DNA of 6,274 nucleotides from Halomonas sp. (GTDB lineage: Bacteria > Pseudomonadota > Gammaproteobacteria > Pseudomonadales > Oleiphilaceae), in assembly GCA_007135745.1 (NCBI GenBank), contig SLIH01000436.1, positions 1-6,274 on the forward strand, written 5' to 3'. The translations under genes were made by a program, and so were the position numbers. Of this stretch, positions 1 to 5,506 are shown in pieces. Position 1 is the stretch's first letter. Each line of letters starts with the position of its first letter. Below the pieces are notes generated by a model that saw nothing but the letters and a program-made list of their open reading frames with translations, searched no databases and had not been told where the DNA came from.

Positions 1-114
1 ATGACCGAAGCCTATCGAGACAAGGACTGGATCCGCTTTCCCTTCACGGAACGGGACATCAACACCGATCCCAACGTTGAACGCTTCCACCTGCGAGGAA
101 GCAGAGAACAATAA
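1..114 (+). CDS. 3' end of a gene; possible SusD/RagB-like C-terminal tail
   Basis: An open frame runs from the window edge to a TAA at 112-114 and encodes 37 residues. It happens to begin with ATG, but no upstream sequence is visible, so it is most likely the tail of a longer gene rather than a complete small protein. The segment W-I-R-F-P-F-T-E-R-D-I-N-T-D-P-N-V resembles the C-terminal signature of SusD/RagB outer-membrane nutrient-binding lipoproteins, which often end in a phrase like 'PIPQSEIDxNPN'. Those proteins bind glycans or other polymers at the cell surface beside a TonB-dependent channel. The assignment rests only on this short motif. The gene runs in the same direction as the DUF6351 lipoprotein, 56 bp upstream of its start, so the two could be cotranscribed. 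It could also be an unrelated protein. Confidence 0.45.
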   Translation: MTEAYRDKDWIRFPFTERDINTDPNVERFHLRGSREQ

Positions 115-120
115 CGAGGC

Positions 121-143
121 GCCCCCCACCAAGGTGCGGGGGC
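121..143 (+). terminator. GC-rich hairpin between the first two genes, without a T-tract
   Basis: GCCCCC pairs with GGGGGC and CAC pairs with GTG around the loop CAAG, with one unpaired C at 137. It starts 6 bp after the upstream stop codon. The following bases (ACACTGCAG) are not T-rich, so it is a poor intrinsic terminator. It may instead stabilise the 3' end of the upstream transcript or partially attenuate readthrough into the next gene. Confidence 0.4.
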
Positions 144-157
144 ACACTGCAGATCTC

Positions 158-163
158 AAAGGA
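158..163 (+). promoter_or_regulatory. Ribosome binding site of the DUF6351 lipoprotein
   Basis: AAAGGA lies 7 nt before the ATG at 171. It supports that start, which also places a complete lipoprotein signal peptide at the N-terminus. Confidence 0.7.
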
Positions 164-170
164 TATTCCA

Positions 171-2729
171 ATGAACAAGTACACCTATTGGTTCCTGCTC
201 AGCCTGTGCCTTCTCATTCTGCCGGGGTGCAATGACGACTCCGGATCCAGTTCCGCTGCAAATAGCCAAAGCCCCGCAACCAGCGCCTCCGGGCCACCCG
301 ATGGCGTCGGGCCTCCCGACGACGTCGGCCCTCCCGATGACAGGATTCCCCCGGGTGATGGAGAGCCGGATACTCAGGCGCCAACCGGACAGAGCATTCA
401 GGCCGACTGGCATACCCGGAAAACGTCACCACTCGCGCCCGGCGAATTTGACCTGCTGACACTCTCCACCATGCCGGACACGGTCACCGGCGGCGATGTG
501 CTGATCGGCGTGCGCGGTCTCAACGATGATGACCAGTTGCAGGTATGGCGCAACGAGGAAAATGTCAGCGAAGCGTTCAGCCGCAACGACGAAGGCCTGT
601 GGAAAGGGCTCATCGATGAACTGGCTGAGGGCGAGAACCGGATTCGGGCTGAGGTGCGGGGCGAAGCCGGCACGCGTCACGCGGAGCTCGATGTGGTAAA
701 CCACCCCATCAGCGGTCCCGTAATCTCCGGCCGACACCAGACGCCTTTCCAGTGCCGTACGGAACGTGCCGGACTGGGTGAGCCTCTGGACGAAAACTGC
801 TCCGCGGAAACCACCTACGAATGGTATTACCGTGCGGTGGATCAATCCTTCAACAAACTCGAGGACCCCTTCCAGGGCTATCCCGACGATCTACTCTACA
901 CCACAACCAGCGAAGGCGAGACCGTGCCCTGGGTCGTGCGCCTCGAAACAGCGACCATCAATCGTGGTATTGCCCGTATCGCCGTTCTGGATGACCCGGC
1001 CGCACGGGAGCCGCAGGACAGCTTCGAGCCCGCGGCGTGGAACCGGCGCATGTATTACGTTTACGGCGAGTCCTGCGGCGTGGGTTACAACCAGGGCAAC
1101 AGTTCCCCGGCCCTGGTTCTGGGCGGATTCCCCAACCCGGCCGAAATGGGCTCCGACAATCTACTGGTGACACTGGCCGGGGTATCCGACCGGCTGGGCT
1201 CCGGTGATGTGGTCGTCCACAACACCCTTTCCGCCTATGGCGTTCACTGCAACCCCATGATCAGCATCGAAACCAGCATGATGATGCGCGAACATGTCAC
1301 CGAGCAATATGGCCTGATTGATCACATTGTGGGCACTAACGGTTCGGGCGCCGCCCTGCAGCAGTACAATGCCGCCAATAATGCGCCGGGACTGCTTTCC
1401 GCCGGCCTACCCTCGGCAACATTCGCCGACATTCCCTCTACCGCCATGACGGTCGCGGATTGCGGTCTGCTGCAGGATTATTACCGCCGCAACGAGGGTG
1501 AATTGAGCCAGCTGCAGCAGGCCCGGATCAATGGCCACAACATGCTGTCCGGCAATGAAACCAACGCCATCTGCGAATCCTGGGAAGACACCTTCCTCGA
1601 CCGGATCGACCCCACCCGCGGATGCAGCGGCGTTCCCTCCTCGGAGCGCTATCATCCCGAGGACAATCCCGATGGCGTTCGATGCACCATCCAGGATGCC
1701 AACGTCAACATCTTCGGCACCGATCCCGAAACAGGGTTCGCCCGCCGTCCACTGGACAACACCGGCGTTCAGTACGGACTCGAAGCCTTCAATGACGGCA
1801 TCATCGATTTCGATGAATTCCTTAAACTGAATGCCAAAGTCGGCGGCTATGACATCGACGGCAACGTGGTCCCGGAGCGCATGGTAATGGATCCGGAAGT
1901 GGAGGCGATCACCTACCGGATCGGTGGGGTCATCGGACGCGGCGCCCTGGCGGAAACGCCCTTTATTGATGTGGCACCCTACCTGGACCTGATCCCGGTG
2001 GCCAACATCCATGAGGCCGTACGTCCCTTCACCGTCCGCGAACGCTTGCGGCCACGGGCCGGTGGCGGTGCCACCCAGAGCATCTTCCGCGGCGTGCTGA
2101 CCCAGCCTGATGTTTTTCCGCTGATTGACGAGTGGCTCGAGCGCATCGACGAAGCCGAGCGCCCCTTCGGCGCGGATCCGGTGCGCACGGTGATCGACAG
2201 CAAACCCTACATGGCGCAGGATCGCTGCTCCTTCGGCACCGTGGGCGGGCGCCTGGCATTGCCGGGAACCCTGCTGTTGCCTCTGGGTGGCGAAGCACCT
2301 CTACTGCCCATGCTCTCAAGCATTGCCCCGCTGCCTGGCGTGGACGTGCTCAATGATGAGCTGAGCGGTGAGGGACTTTCCCTGCGCGTGGATGTTCCCG
2401 AGGATTATGACCTGGGACTGGGCCCTTGCTCCCTGGCACTTCCCGTTACATCAACGCCTCGCATGGCGGCGGGCATGCCGCTCTCCGGCGACGTGCTCAA
2501 GTGCCAGCTGAAGCCGGTGGATCCGCGGGACTATAACCAGCCGCTGACGGCCGAGCAGCTCTCACAATTGGAAGCTGTATTCCCGCAAGGCGTCTGCAAT
2601 TACAACCTGCCCGCCGCGCACGATGTGGACAGAAGCATGATCTGGCCGTCACTGGGTAATGGCAGTCAGTCAACGGATCCTTATGAGCTGCAATGGCGGG
2701 CCAGCCGCTCGGTCATCCTCGCCGAATAA
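171..2729 (+). CDS. DUF6351 family lipoprotein, putative exported alpha/beta-hydrolase-like protein
   Basis: This is an 852-residue exported lipoprotein. Residues 1-19 form a type II signal peptide (hydrophobic core, lipobox L-P-G-C) with the lipidated Cys at 20. Residues 21 to about 80 are a Ser/Pro/Asp-rich linker with a short PPDDVG-type repeat (41-58). A predicted beta-rich domain follows (about 93-177: TVTGGD near 104-109, ending NHP at 177-179). The rest carries motifs I recognise from the DUF6351 family: the segment around NGSGA (390-394), GVQYGL (532-537), DFDEF followed by GGYDIDG (546 onward), DRC (684-686), and KCQLKP (777-782) followed by FP-GVC near the C-terminus. The family is uncharacterised; its Ser motif and layout suggest an alpha/beta-hydrolase-like fold, with Ser392 as candidate nucleophile, but the substrate is unknown. 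There are 12 cysteines after Cys20, an even number consistent with disulfides in an exported protein. An outer-membrane location is likely but not shown. Confidence 0.93.
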   Translation: MNKYTYWFLLSLCLLILPGCNDDSGSSSAANSQSPATSASGPPDGVGPPDDVGPPDDRIPPGDGEPDTQAPTGQSIQADWHTRKTSPLAPGEFDLLTLSTMPDTVTGGDVLIGVRGLNDDDQLQVWRNEENVSEAFSRNDEGLWKGLIDELAEGENRIRAEVRGEAGTRHAELDVVNHPISGPVISGRHQTPFQCRTERAGLGEPLDENCSAETTYEWYYRAVDQSFNKLEDPFQGYPDDLLYTTTSEGETVPWVVRLETATINRGIARIAVLDDPAAREPQDSFEPAAWNRRMYYVYGESCGVGYNQGNSSPALVLGGFPNPAEMGSDNLLVTLAGVSDRLGSGDVVVHNTLSAYGVHCNPMISIETSMMMREHVTEQYGLIDHIVGTNGSGAALQQYNAANNAPGLLSAGLPSATFADIPSTAMTVADCGLLQDYYRRNEGELSQLQQARINGHNMLSGNETNAICESWEDTFLDRIDPTRGCSGVPSSERYHPEDNPDGVRCTIQDANVNIFGTDPETGFARRPLDNTGVQYGLEAFNDGIIDFDEFLKLNAKVGGYDIDGNVVPERMVMDPEVEAITYRIGGVIGRGALAETPFIDVAPYLDLIPVANIHEAVRPFTVRERLRPRAGGGATQSIFRGVLTQPDVFPLIDEWLERIDEAERPFGADPVRTVIDSKPYMAQDRCSFGTVGGRLALPGTLLLPLGGEAPLLPMLSSIAPLPGVDVLNDELSGEGLSLRVDVPEDYDLGLGPCSLALPVTSTPRMAAGMPLSGDVLKCQLKPVDPRDYNQPLTAEQLSQLEAVFPQGVCNYNLPAAHDVDRSMIWPSLGNGSQSTDPYELQWRASRSVILAE
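291..344 (+). repeat. Three imperfect 18-bp tandem repeats in the lipoprotein linker
   Basis: Three consecutive 18-bp units (291-308, 309-326, 327-344) encode GPPDGV, GPPDDV and GPPDDR. They lie in the flexible segment just after the lipid anchor of the DUF6351 protein. Units of 18 bp keep the frame, so changes in copy number would only alter tether length. Confidence 0.75.
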
Positions 2730-2745
2730 CCCCGCCAACACCCCC

Positions 2746-2784
2746 ACCGGCACGTCCGCTCCTGGACGTGCCGGTTCCTGCTTC
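2746..2784 (+). terminator. Strong hairpin, probable terminator of the DUF6351 gene
   Basis: ACCGGCACGTCC (2746-2757) and GGACGTGCCGGT (2764-2775) form a perfect 12-bp stem with a 6-nt loop, starting 16 bp after the stop codon. The downstream TCCTGCTTC is only moderately T-rich, so termination could be incomplete or assisted. The position and stem strength make a transcription end the most likely role. Confidence 0.75.
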
Positions 2785-2806
2785 AGGCAACCTTTAAATT
2801 CGCAAC

Positions 2807-2841
2807 ATACCGCCTTCGAAGTAAGCAAAACAACGCGGTAT
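2807..2841. repeat. Inverted repeat with an inner palindrome upstream of the FN3 lipoprotein
   Basis: ATACCGC (2807-2813) is repeated inverted as GCGGTAT (2835-2841). Between the arms, directly after the first, is the 8-bp palindrome CTTCGAAG (2814-2821). The element lies in the 179-bp gap between the two lipoprotein genes, about 70 bp before the second start codon, where an operator or leader structure could sit. No convincing -35/-10 pair was found there; TATAGT at 2883-2888 is only a weak -10 candidate. Confidence 0.35.
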
Positions 2842-2908
2842 TAAACACGATTTTACAATCTAACTAGGTAGCATGGCATCGTTATAGTCAACAAATCGGT
2901 GTCAAAAT

Positions 2909-3679
2909 ATGCTATTTCACGCCAGAATTTCGTCTCGAAAGTATCTTTGGGTAGTCCTGGTCGCGACCTTTGCGCTGGCCGGGTGTGATGATGATGGAGA
3001 CAGCCCACTCAGGGATGGCGACAGCGGAAGCGCCGAAACCAGCGACAATCTCGAAAGCAGCAGAAACCCTGAGGCCGATGACCGGAGAAACGACAACTCC
3101 AGAAAAAACGAGGATGAAGACAGAAACAACAGGAACAAAGATGATGAAACCTCCGATGAAGACGAGGGCACGGACGAGGATGACGGCTCTGGTGATGGAG
3201 GCCACACCGAGGAAGACAGCGGTGCTGGAGACGATGACGGCTCAAGCGACGACGGCAGTACCGATGATGACGACAGCGCCCGGGAAGAAGACGAATCGAG
3301 GGACGATGATGGCTCTGGCGGCGACGAAGACGGCTCAGGTGACGACGGAAGCTCTGACGACGAAGGCCGCACAGAAGAAGAAGAGGAAGAAGAAGCCGTC
3401 GAAAACTTCGCCCTTCTCAGCTGGCAGGCACCAACCCATCGTGAGAATGGTGACGGACTCTACCTTGGCGAGATCAAGGAATACGTGATCAGTTATGGCA
3501 AGGACCCGCAGACCCTGCGCCATTCCATTACCGTGGAGTCTGATGGCACCCTGGAAATGGAATATACCATTGAAGAGCTGGCCGAGGGGGAGTGGTACTT
3601 CACTGTCCAGACGGTTGATTACGATGGTAACGTCAGCCGTAAGGCGGACCTTGTAAGCAAATCAATTCAGGATACTTAA
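2909..3679 (+). CDS. Lipoprotein with long acidic linker and C-terminal fibronectin type III domain
   Basis: A 256-residue predicted lipoprotein. Residues 1-25 form a signal peptide with lipobox L-A-G-C and Cys26 as the lipidated residue, followed by D-D-D. By the E. coli Lol rule, Asp at +2 would favour retention in the inner membrane, but sorting rules differ between genera. Residues 27-166 are extremely rich in Asp, Glu, Ser and Gly, with DDDGS/SDDGS-like repeats and a run of seven Glu (156-162); this region is surely disordered and may bind cations. Residues 167-256 match a single fibronectin type III fold (L-S-W-Q-A-P near the start, Y-V-I-S-Y-G, then W-Y-F-T-V-Q-T-V-D-Y-D-G-N-V-S), usually a protein- or carbohydrate-binding module. 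ATG at 2909 is the only plausible start, although its Shine-Dalgarno (around 2899) is weak. No enzyme domain is present, so an adhesion, scaffold or binding role is inferred. Confidence 0.88.
   Translation: MLFHARISSRKYLWVVLVATFALAGCDDDGDSPLRDGDSGSAETSDNLESSRNPEADDRRNDNSRKNEDEDRNNRNKDDETSDEDEGTDEDDGSGDGGHTEEDSGAGDDDGSSDDGSTDDDDSAREEDESRDDDGSGGDEDGSGDDGSSDDEGRTEEEEEEEAVENFALLSWQAPTHRENGDGLYLGEIKEYVISYGKDPQTLRHSITVESDGTLEMEYTIEELAEGEWYFTVQTVDYDGNVSRKADLVSKSIQDT
2990..3395 (+). repeat. Low-complexity GAN-rich tract coding for the acidic linker
   Basis: This stretch is dominated by GAT/GAC/GAA/GAG codons mixed with GGC and AGC/TCT codons, and contains several near-copies of 'GACGATGACGGCTC'. It produces long open frames on the other strand and in another forward frame that are compositional artefacts. 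Such tracts can expand or contract by slippage or recombination. Confidence 0.65.
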
Positions 3680-3693
3680 CGCTGCGGCAGGGT

Positions 3694-3730
3694 TGAGTCC
3701 GGGACACCTGAACCCAGGATCCCGGACTCA
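3694..3730. terminator. Bidirectional hairpin between convergent lipoprotein genes
   Basis: TGAGTCCGGGA (3694-3704) and TCCCGGACTCA (3720-3730) form a perfect 11-bp stem. Inside it CCTG (3707-3710) pairs with CAGG (3715-3718) around AACC. The element begins 14 bp after the plus-strand stop and ends 7 bp short of the minus-strand stop, so it can serve both converging transcripts. T-tracts are weak on both sides. Confidence 0.75.
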
Positions 3731-3737
3731 CTGTTGC

Positions 3738-4388
3738 TTACTGAAGCCAGTGGCGATAGAACCAGGCCATGACCCCACCTTCGGATCGACCCTGCTCAAT
3801 TTCCCTCAGGTACTTTTCAGTATCTTCACCCGCGCGCCCTCTGCGCTCGACCTCCTCCTGAAGCAATGAATATTCCTCAGCAGTCAGCGGTGGATGGTCA
3901 GCAGGAGAAAGGCCTGGGTGGCTATCCAGTTCCGCCATGATTATGGGAGCGCCAGTCGAGCCACCACCGGCATTTGCCGCTGATTCTGTCTGCGCAGTTT
4001 CCGCGGCTGGCTCTTCCGGCTCCTGCTGCTGCGCCGCCATGGTCTGCTCCTGTGCAGGCTCCGGTTCCGGCTGCGGCTCAGGTTCCGTGGCGGCCTCGGC
4101 TTGTTCAGCCGGCTCCGGCTCGTCCTGCGTTACAGCCTCATCCTCCTCGGGCTGTCGCTCCTGCGTGGCGGGCTCCTGCTCCGCAGCCTCCCGTGGCTCG
4201 GCCGCTGCCGTCACTTCCTGCTCAGCTTCTTCCACGGCGCTCTCCTCGGCATCAGGTGCCGCGGAAATCTCTACCGCCTCTTCACTATCGCGTGCCTGCT
4301 GCTCATCCCCACTGGACCAGACTTCCTGGTACAGAGCACAACCAGCCAGCGACATAACAAGTGGAATCAATAACAAGTTGCGCTTCAT
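3738..4388 (-). CDS. Lipoprotein with long Glu/Pro/Ala/Gln-rich linker, unknown function
   Basis: A 216-residue predicted lipoprotein that I do not recognise as any named family. Residues 1-16 form a compact signal peptide (M-K-R-N then a hydrophobic run) with lipobox L-A-G-C and lipidated Cys17. Residues of roughly 28-135 are low complexity, rich in Glu, Ala, Gln and Pro, including EPEPQPEPEP, like the extended spacers that cross the periplasm or wall in other envelope proteins; no TonB C-terminal domain follows. The last 65 or so residues look folded and mostly helical: a D-S-H-P-G-L-S segment, T-A-E-E-Y-S-L-L-Q-E-E-V-E-R, a charged helix, and an aromatic end M-A-W-F-Y-R-H-W-L-Q. The ATG at 4388 is preferred because GGAAGGG lies 6 nt upstream; an in-frame TTG at 4403 would overlap that site. 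It converges with the FN3 lipoprotein and diverges from the transglutaminase-like gene. Confidence 0.87.
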   Translation of the reverse strand: MKRNLLLIPLVMSLAGCALYQEVWSSGDEQQARDSEEAVEISAAPDAEESAVEEAEQEVTAAAEPREAAEQEPATQERQPEEDEAVTQDEPEPAEQAEAATEPEPQPEPEPAQEQTMAAQQQEPEEPAAETAQTESAANAGGGSTGAPIIMAELDSHPGLSPADHPPLTAEEYSLLQEEVERRGRAGEDTEKYLREIEQGRSEGGVMAWFYRHWLQ

Positions 4389-4394
4389 AGCCTG

Positions 4395-4401
4395 CCCTTC
4401 C
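4395..4401 (-). promoter_or_regulatory. Ribosome binding site that sets the start of the Glu/Pro-rich lipoprotein
   Basis: On the minus strand GGAAGGG lies 6 nt before the ATG at 4388-4386. It decides against the five-residue-longer reading from TTG at 4403. Confidence 0.75.
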
Positions 4402-4664
4402 AAACTCGATCATTAAATCAGATTAATTAAACTGAAGATTAGTGCCCAAACCTGCATACTGCAAATAACGGCTAGGTATCAGGCTGTCCCTTTCCTTGAG
4501 AGTACACCCACTCACTCACTGAAACTGTTATCCGATCAGCAATCTTTCTTTCCGATAAGGAGAAAAAGTCGCCTCCGCACCCAATGAATGGATTTGCCAA
4601 CACAAATGATGGTATTGACCATTGTACTGTCCAGCCCCGCATCTGATGATCGAGAGGCATTCGC
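4402..4664. other. Divergent intergenic region, probable promoters for both flanking genes
   Basis: This gap separates the divergent lipoprotein and transglutaminase-like genes. The part next to the lipoprotein is AT-rich and has two TTTAAT boxes on the minus strand (5 of 6 matches to a -10 consensus) but no good -35 partner. TCCGAT occurs twice as a direct repeat at 4531-4536 and 4551-4556, exactly 20 bp apart. A small palindrome, ATGGT-ATTG-ACCAT (4609-4622), lies closer to the transglutaminase-like gene. TTGCCA (4594-4599) resembles a -35 box, but no good -10 box follows it. No credible small gene was found. Confidence 0.4.
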
Positions 4665-4673
4665 AGGAAAAGG
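4665..4673 (+). promoter_or_regulatory. Ribosome binding site of the transglutaminase-like gene
   Basis: AGGAAAAGG, a purine-rich Shine-Dalgarno sequence, lies 6 nt before the ATG at 4680 and supports that start. Confidence 0.7.
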
Positions 4674-4679
4674 CATCCC

Positions 4680-5357
4680 ATGAACGAATACCTCAAAGCA
4701 ACACCCTTCTTTGATTATGATGCGCCCGAACTGAGGCAATGGACGAAGCAACATCTGGCAGGTGTTCCGGACGACCCGATCGAAAAGGCGAAGGCCCTGT
4801 ATCTCGGCGTCCGGGACGAGATCGATTACAACCCCTATGTCTTCAGTGACAAGATGGAAACGTTCAAAGCCAGCCACGCACTCAGGGAAGGACAAAGCTA
4901 TTGCATACCCAAGGCTGTGCTCCTCGGCGCTGTTGCACGCTCCGTCGGCATTCCCAGCCGGCTTGGACTGGCCGATGTAAAGAACCACCTCTCCAGCCCC
5001 AAGCTGATCGAATGGTTGCAATCAGATATTTTCCGCATGCACGGCTTCATCGAGCTGTATCTGGACAGCCAATGGGTTAAAGCCACGCCTGCATTCAATA
5101 GTCGCCTGTGCGAAGCCATGGGCGTTGAGCCTCTGGAATTCAATGGGCGGGAAGACTCCATATTTCAGGAGTACACCCGTTCCGGCCAGGCACACATGGA
5201 ATACATAAACGATCACGGGACCTTTGCCGATCTCCCATACGACTTCATTCTCACGGGTATCCGCAAGGCATACGGTCATCTTTTCGCGGACGGAAAGCCA
5301 ATACCGCAACACAACGCCAGCCTGGAGAGGGATCTGGACGATTCAACAGAACATTGA
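4680..5357 (+). CDS. Transglutaminase-like family protein
   Basis: A 225-residue protein without a signal peptide or membrane segment, so probably cytoplasmic. It has the transglutaminase-like (papain-fold) core: a helical lead-in with V-R-D-E-I-D-Y-N-P-Y (44-53), the nucleophile region S-Y-C-I-P-K-A-V-L-L (Cys75) followed by A-R-S-V-G-I-P-S-R-L-G, and the His motif M-H-G-F-I-E-L-Y-L (His121) followed by W-V-K-A-T-P-A-F-N. In classical members the third residue is an Asp in a W..DPT-like motif; here the place is taken by Thr136, and Asn140 or another residue may assist. I recall the K-A-T-P-A-F-N variant as typical of a bacterial subgroup. Bacterial relatives act mostly as proteases, amidases or peptide cross-linkers; the substrate here is unknown. 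It is a complete gene by length and start. A degraded partial copy of its 3' end lies just downstream. Confidence 0.9.
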   Translation: MNEYLKATPFFDYDAPELRQWTKQHLAGVPDDPIEKAKALYLGVRDEIDYNPYVFSDKMETFKASHALREGQSYCIPKAVLLGAVARSVGIPSRLGLADVKNHLSSPKLIEWLQSDIFRMHGFIELYLDSQWVKATPAFNSRLCEAMGVEPLEFNGREDSIFQEYTRSGQAHMEYINDHGTFADLPYDFILTGIRKAYGHLFADGKPIPQHNASLERDLDDSTEH

Positions 5358-5371
5358 GGTTTAACACCGAC

Positions 5372-5412
5372 CAGGGCTGAAACGGAATCTGCCCTGCGCT
5401 TTCCCGCCAGGG
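5372..5412 (+). terminator. Competing hairpins downstream of the transglutaminase-like gene
   Basis: CAGGGC (5372-5377) pairs with GCCCTG (5391-5396) over a 13-nt loop. The second arm can instead pair through CCCTG (5392-5396) with CAGGG (5408-5412). The first hairpin begins 15 bp after the stop and is a plausible, weak transcription end without a T-tract. Confidence 0.4.
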
Positions 5413-5428
5413 TCACTAATCCGATCGG

Positions 5429-5503
5429 ACACATGGAGTACGCAACAATCAGGAACCTTCTGTGCCCCCACACGACTTCATTCTCACGGGCATCCACAAA
5501 GCC
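5429..5503 (+). pseudogene. Degenerate fragment of a second transglutaminase-like gene (C-terminal part)
   Basis: Two blocks match the 3' part of the intact neighbour. ACACATGGAGTAC (5429-5441) matches 5192-5204 with one difference and encodes H-M-E-Y. The 31-bp block 5472-5502 matches 5239-5269 at 28 positions, including 19 identical bases in a row, and encodes D-F-I-L-T-G-I-H-K-A. The offset changes from 237 to 233 bp between the blocks, a net loss of 4 bases, so the two peptides fall in different frames. The middle is recognisable but diverged. The catalytic core is absent. The fragment stops about 4 bp short of the 3' end of the convergent PLP-enzyme gene. It is best read as the relic of a tandem paralogue or partial duplication. 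Confidence 0.8.
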
Positions 5504-5506
5504 GCT

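Noticed and set aside
1407..2012. 201-codon open frame on the minus strand inside the DUF6351 gene
   Set aside because: It is fully covered by a conserved-family gene on the other strand and has no recognisable domain.
2670..2844. Small plus-strand ORF across the end of the DUF6351 gene
   Set aside because: It overlaps the gene end and the terminator hairpin, with no start signal or domain.
2917..3372. 151-codon Ser/Pro-rich open frame on the minus strand
   Set aside because: It is the complement of the acidic repeat, whose composition suppresses stops. There is no independent evidence for it.
2970..3488. 172-codon Met/Thr/Lys-rich open frame overlapping the acidic lipoprotein
   Set aside because: It is the same GAN-rich tract read one frame over; it has no signal, domain or Shine-Dalgarno support, and the lipoprotein frame has both a lipobox and an FN3 domain.
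4389..4403. Earlier TTG start adding five residues to the Glu/Pro-rich lipoprotein
   Set aside because: The TTG overlaps the GGAAGGG ribosome binding site of the ATG at 4388, which gives a standard lipoprotein signal peptide.
3937..4416. 159-codon Cys/Ser/Gly-rich open frame on the plus strand opposite the Glu/Pro-rich lipoprotein
   Set aside because: Its composition mirrors the Glu/Ala/Pro/Gln linker codons. The minus-strand frame has a clear signal peptide, lipobox and ribosome binding site.
4584..4646. Possible 20-codon ORF in the divergent intergenic region
   Set aside because: No ribosome binding site at a suitable distance, very short, and no recognisable content.
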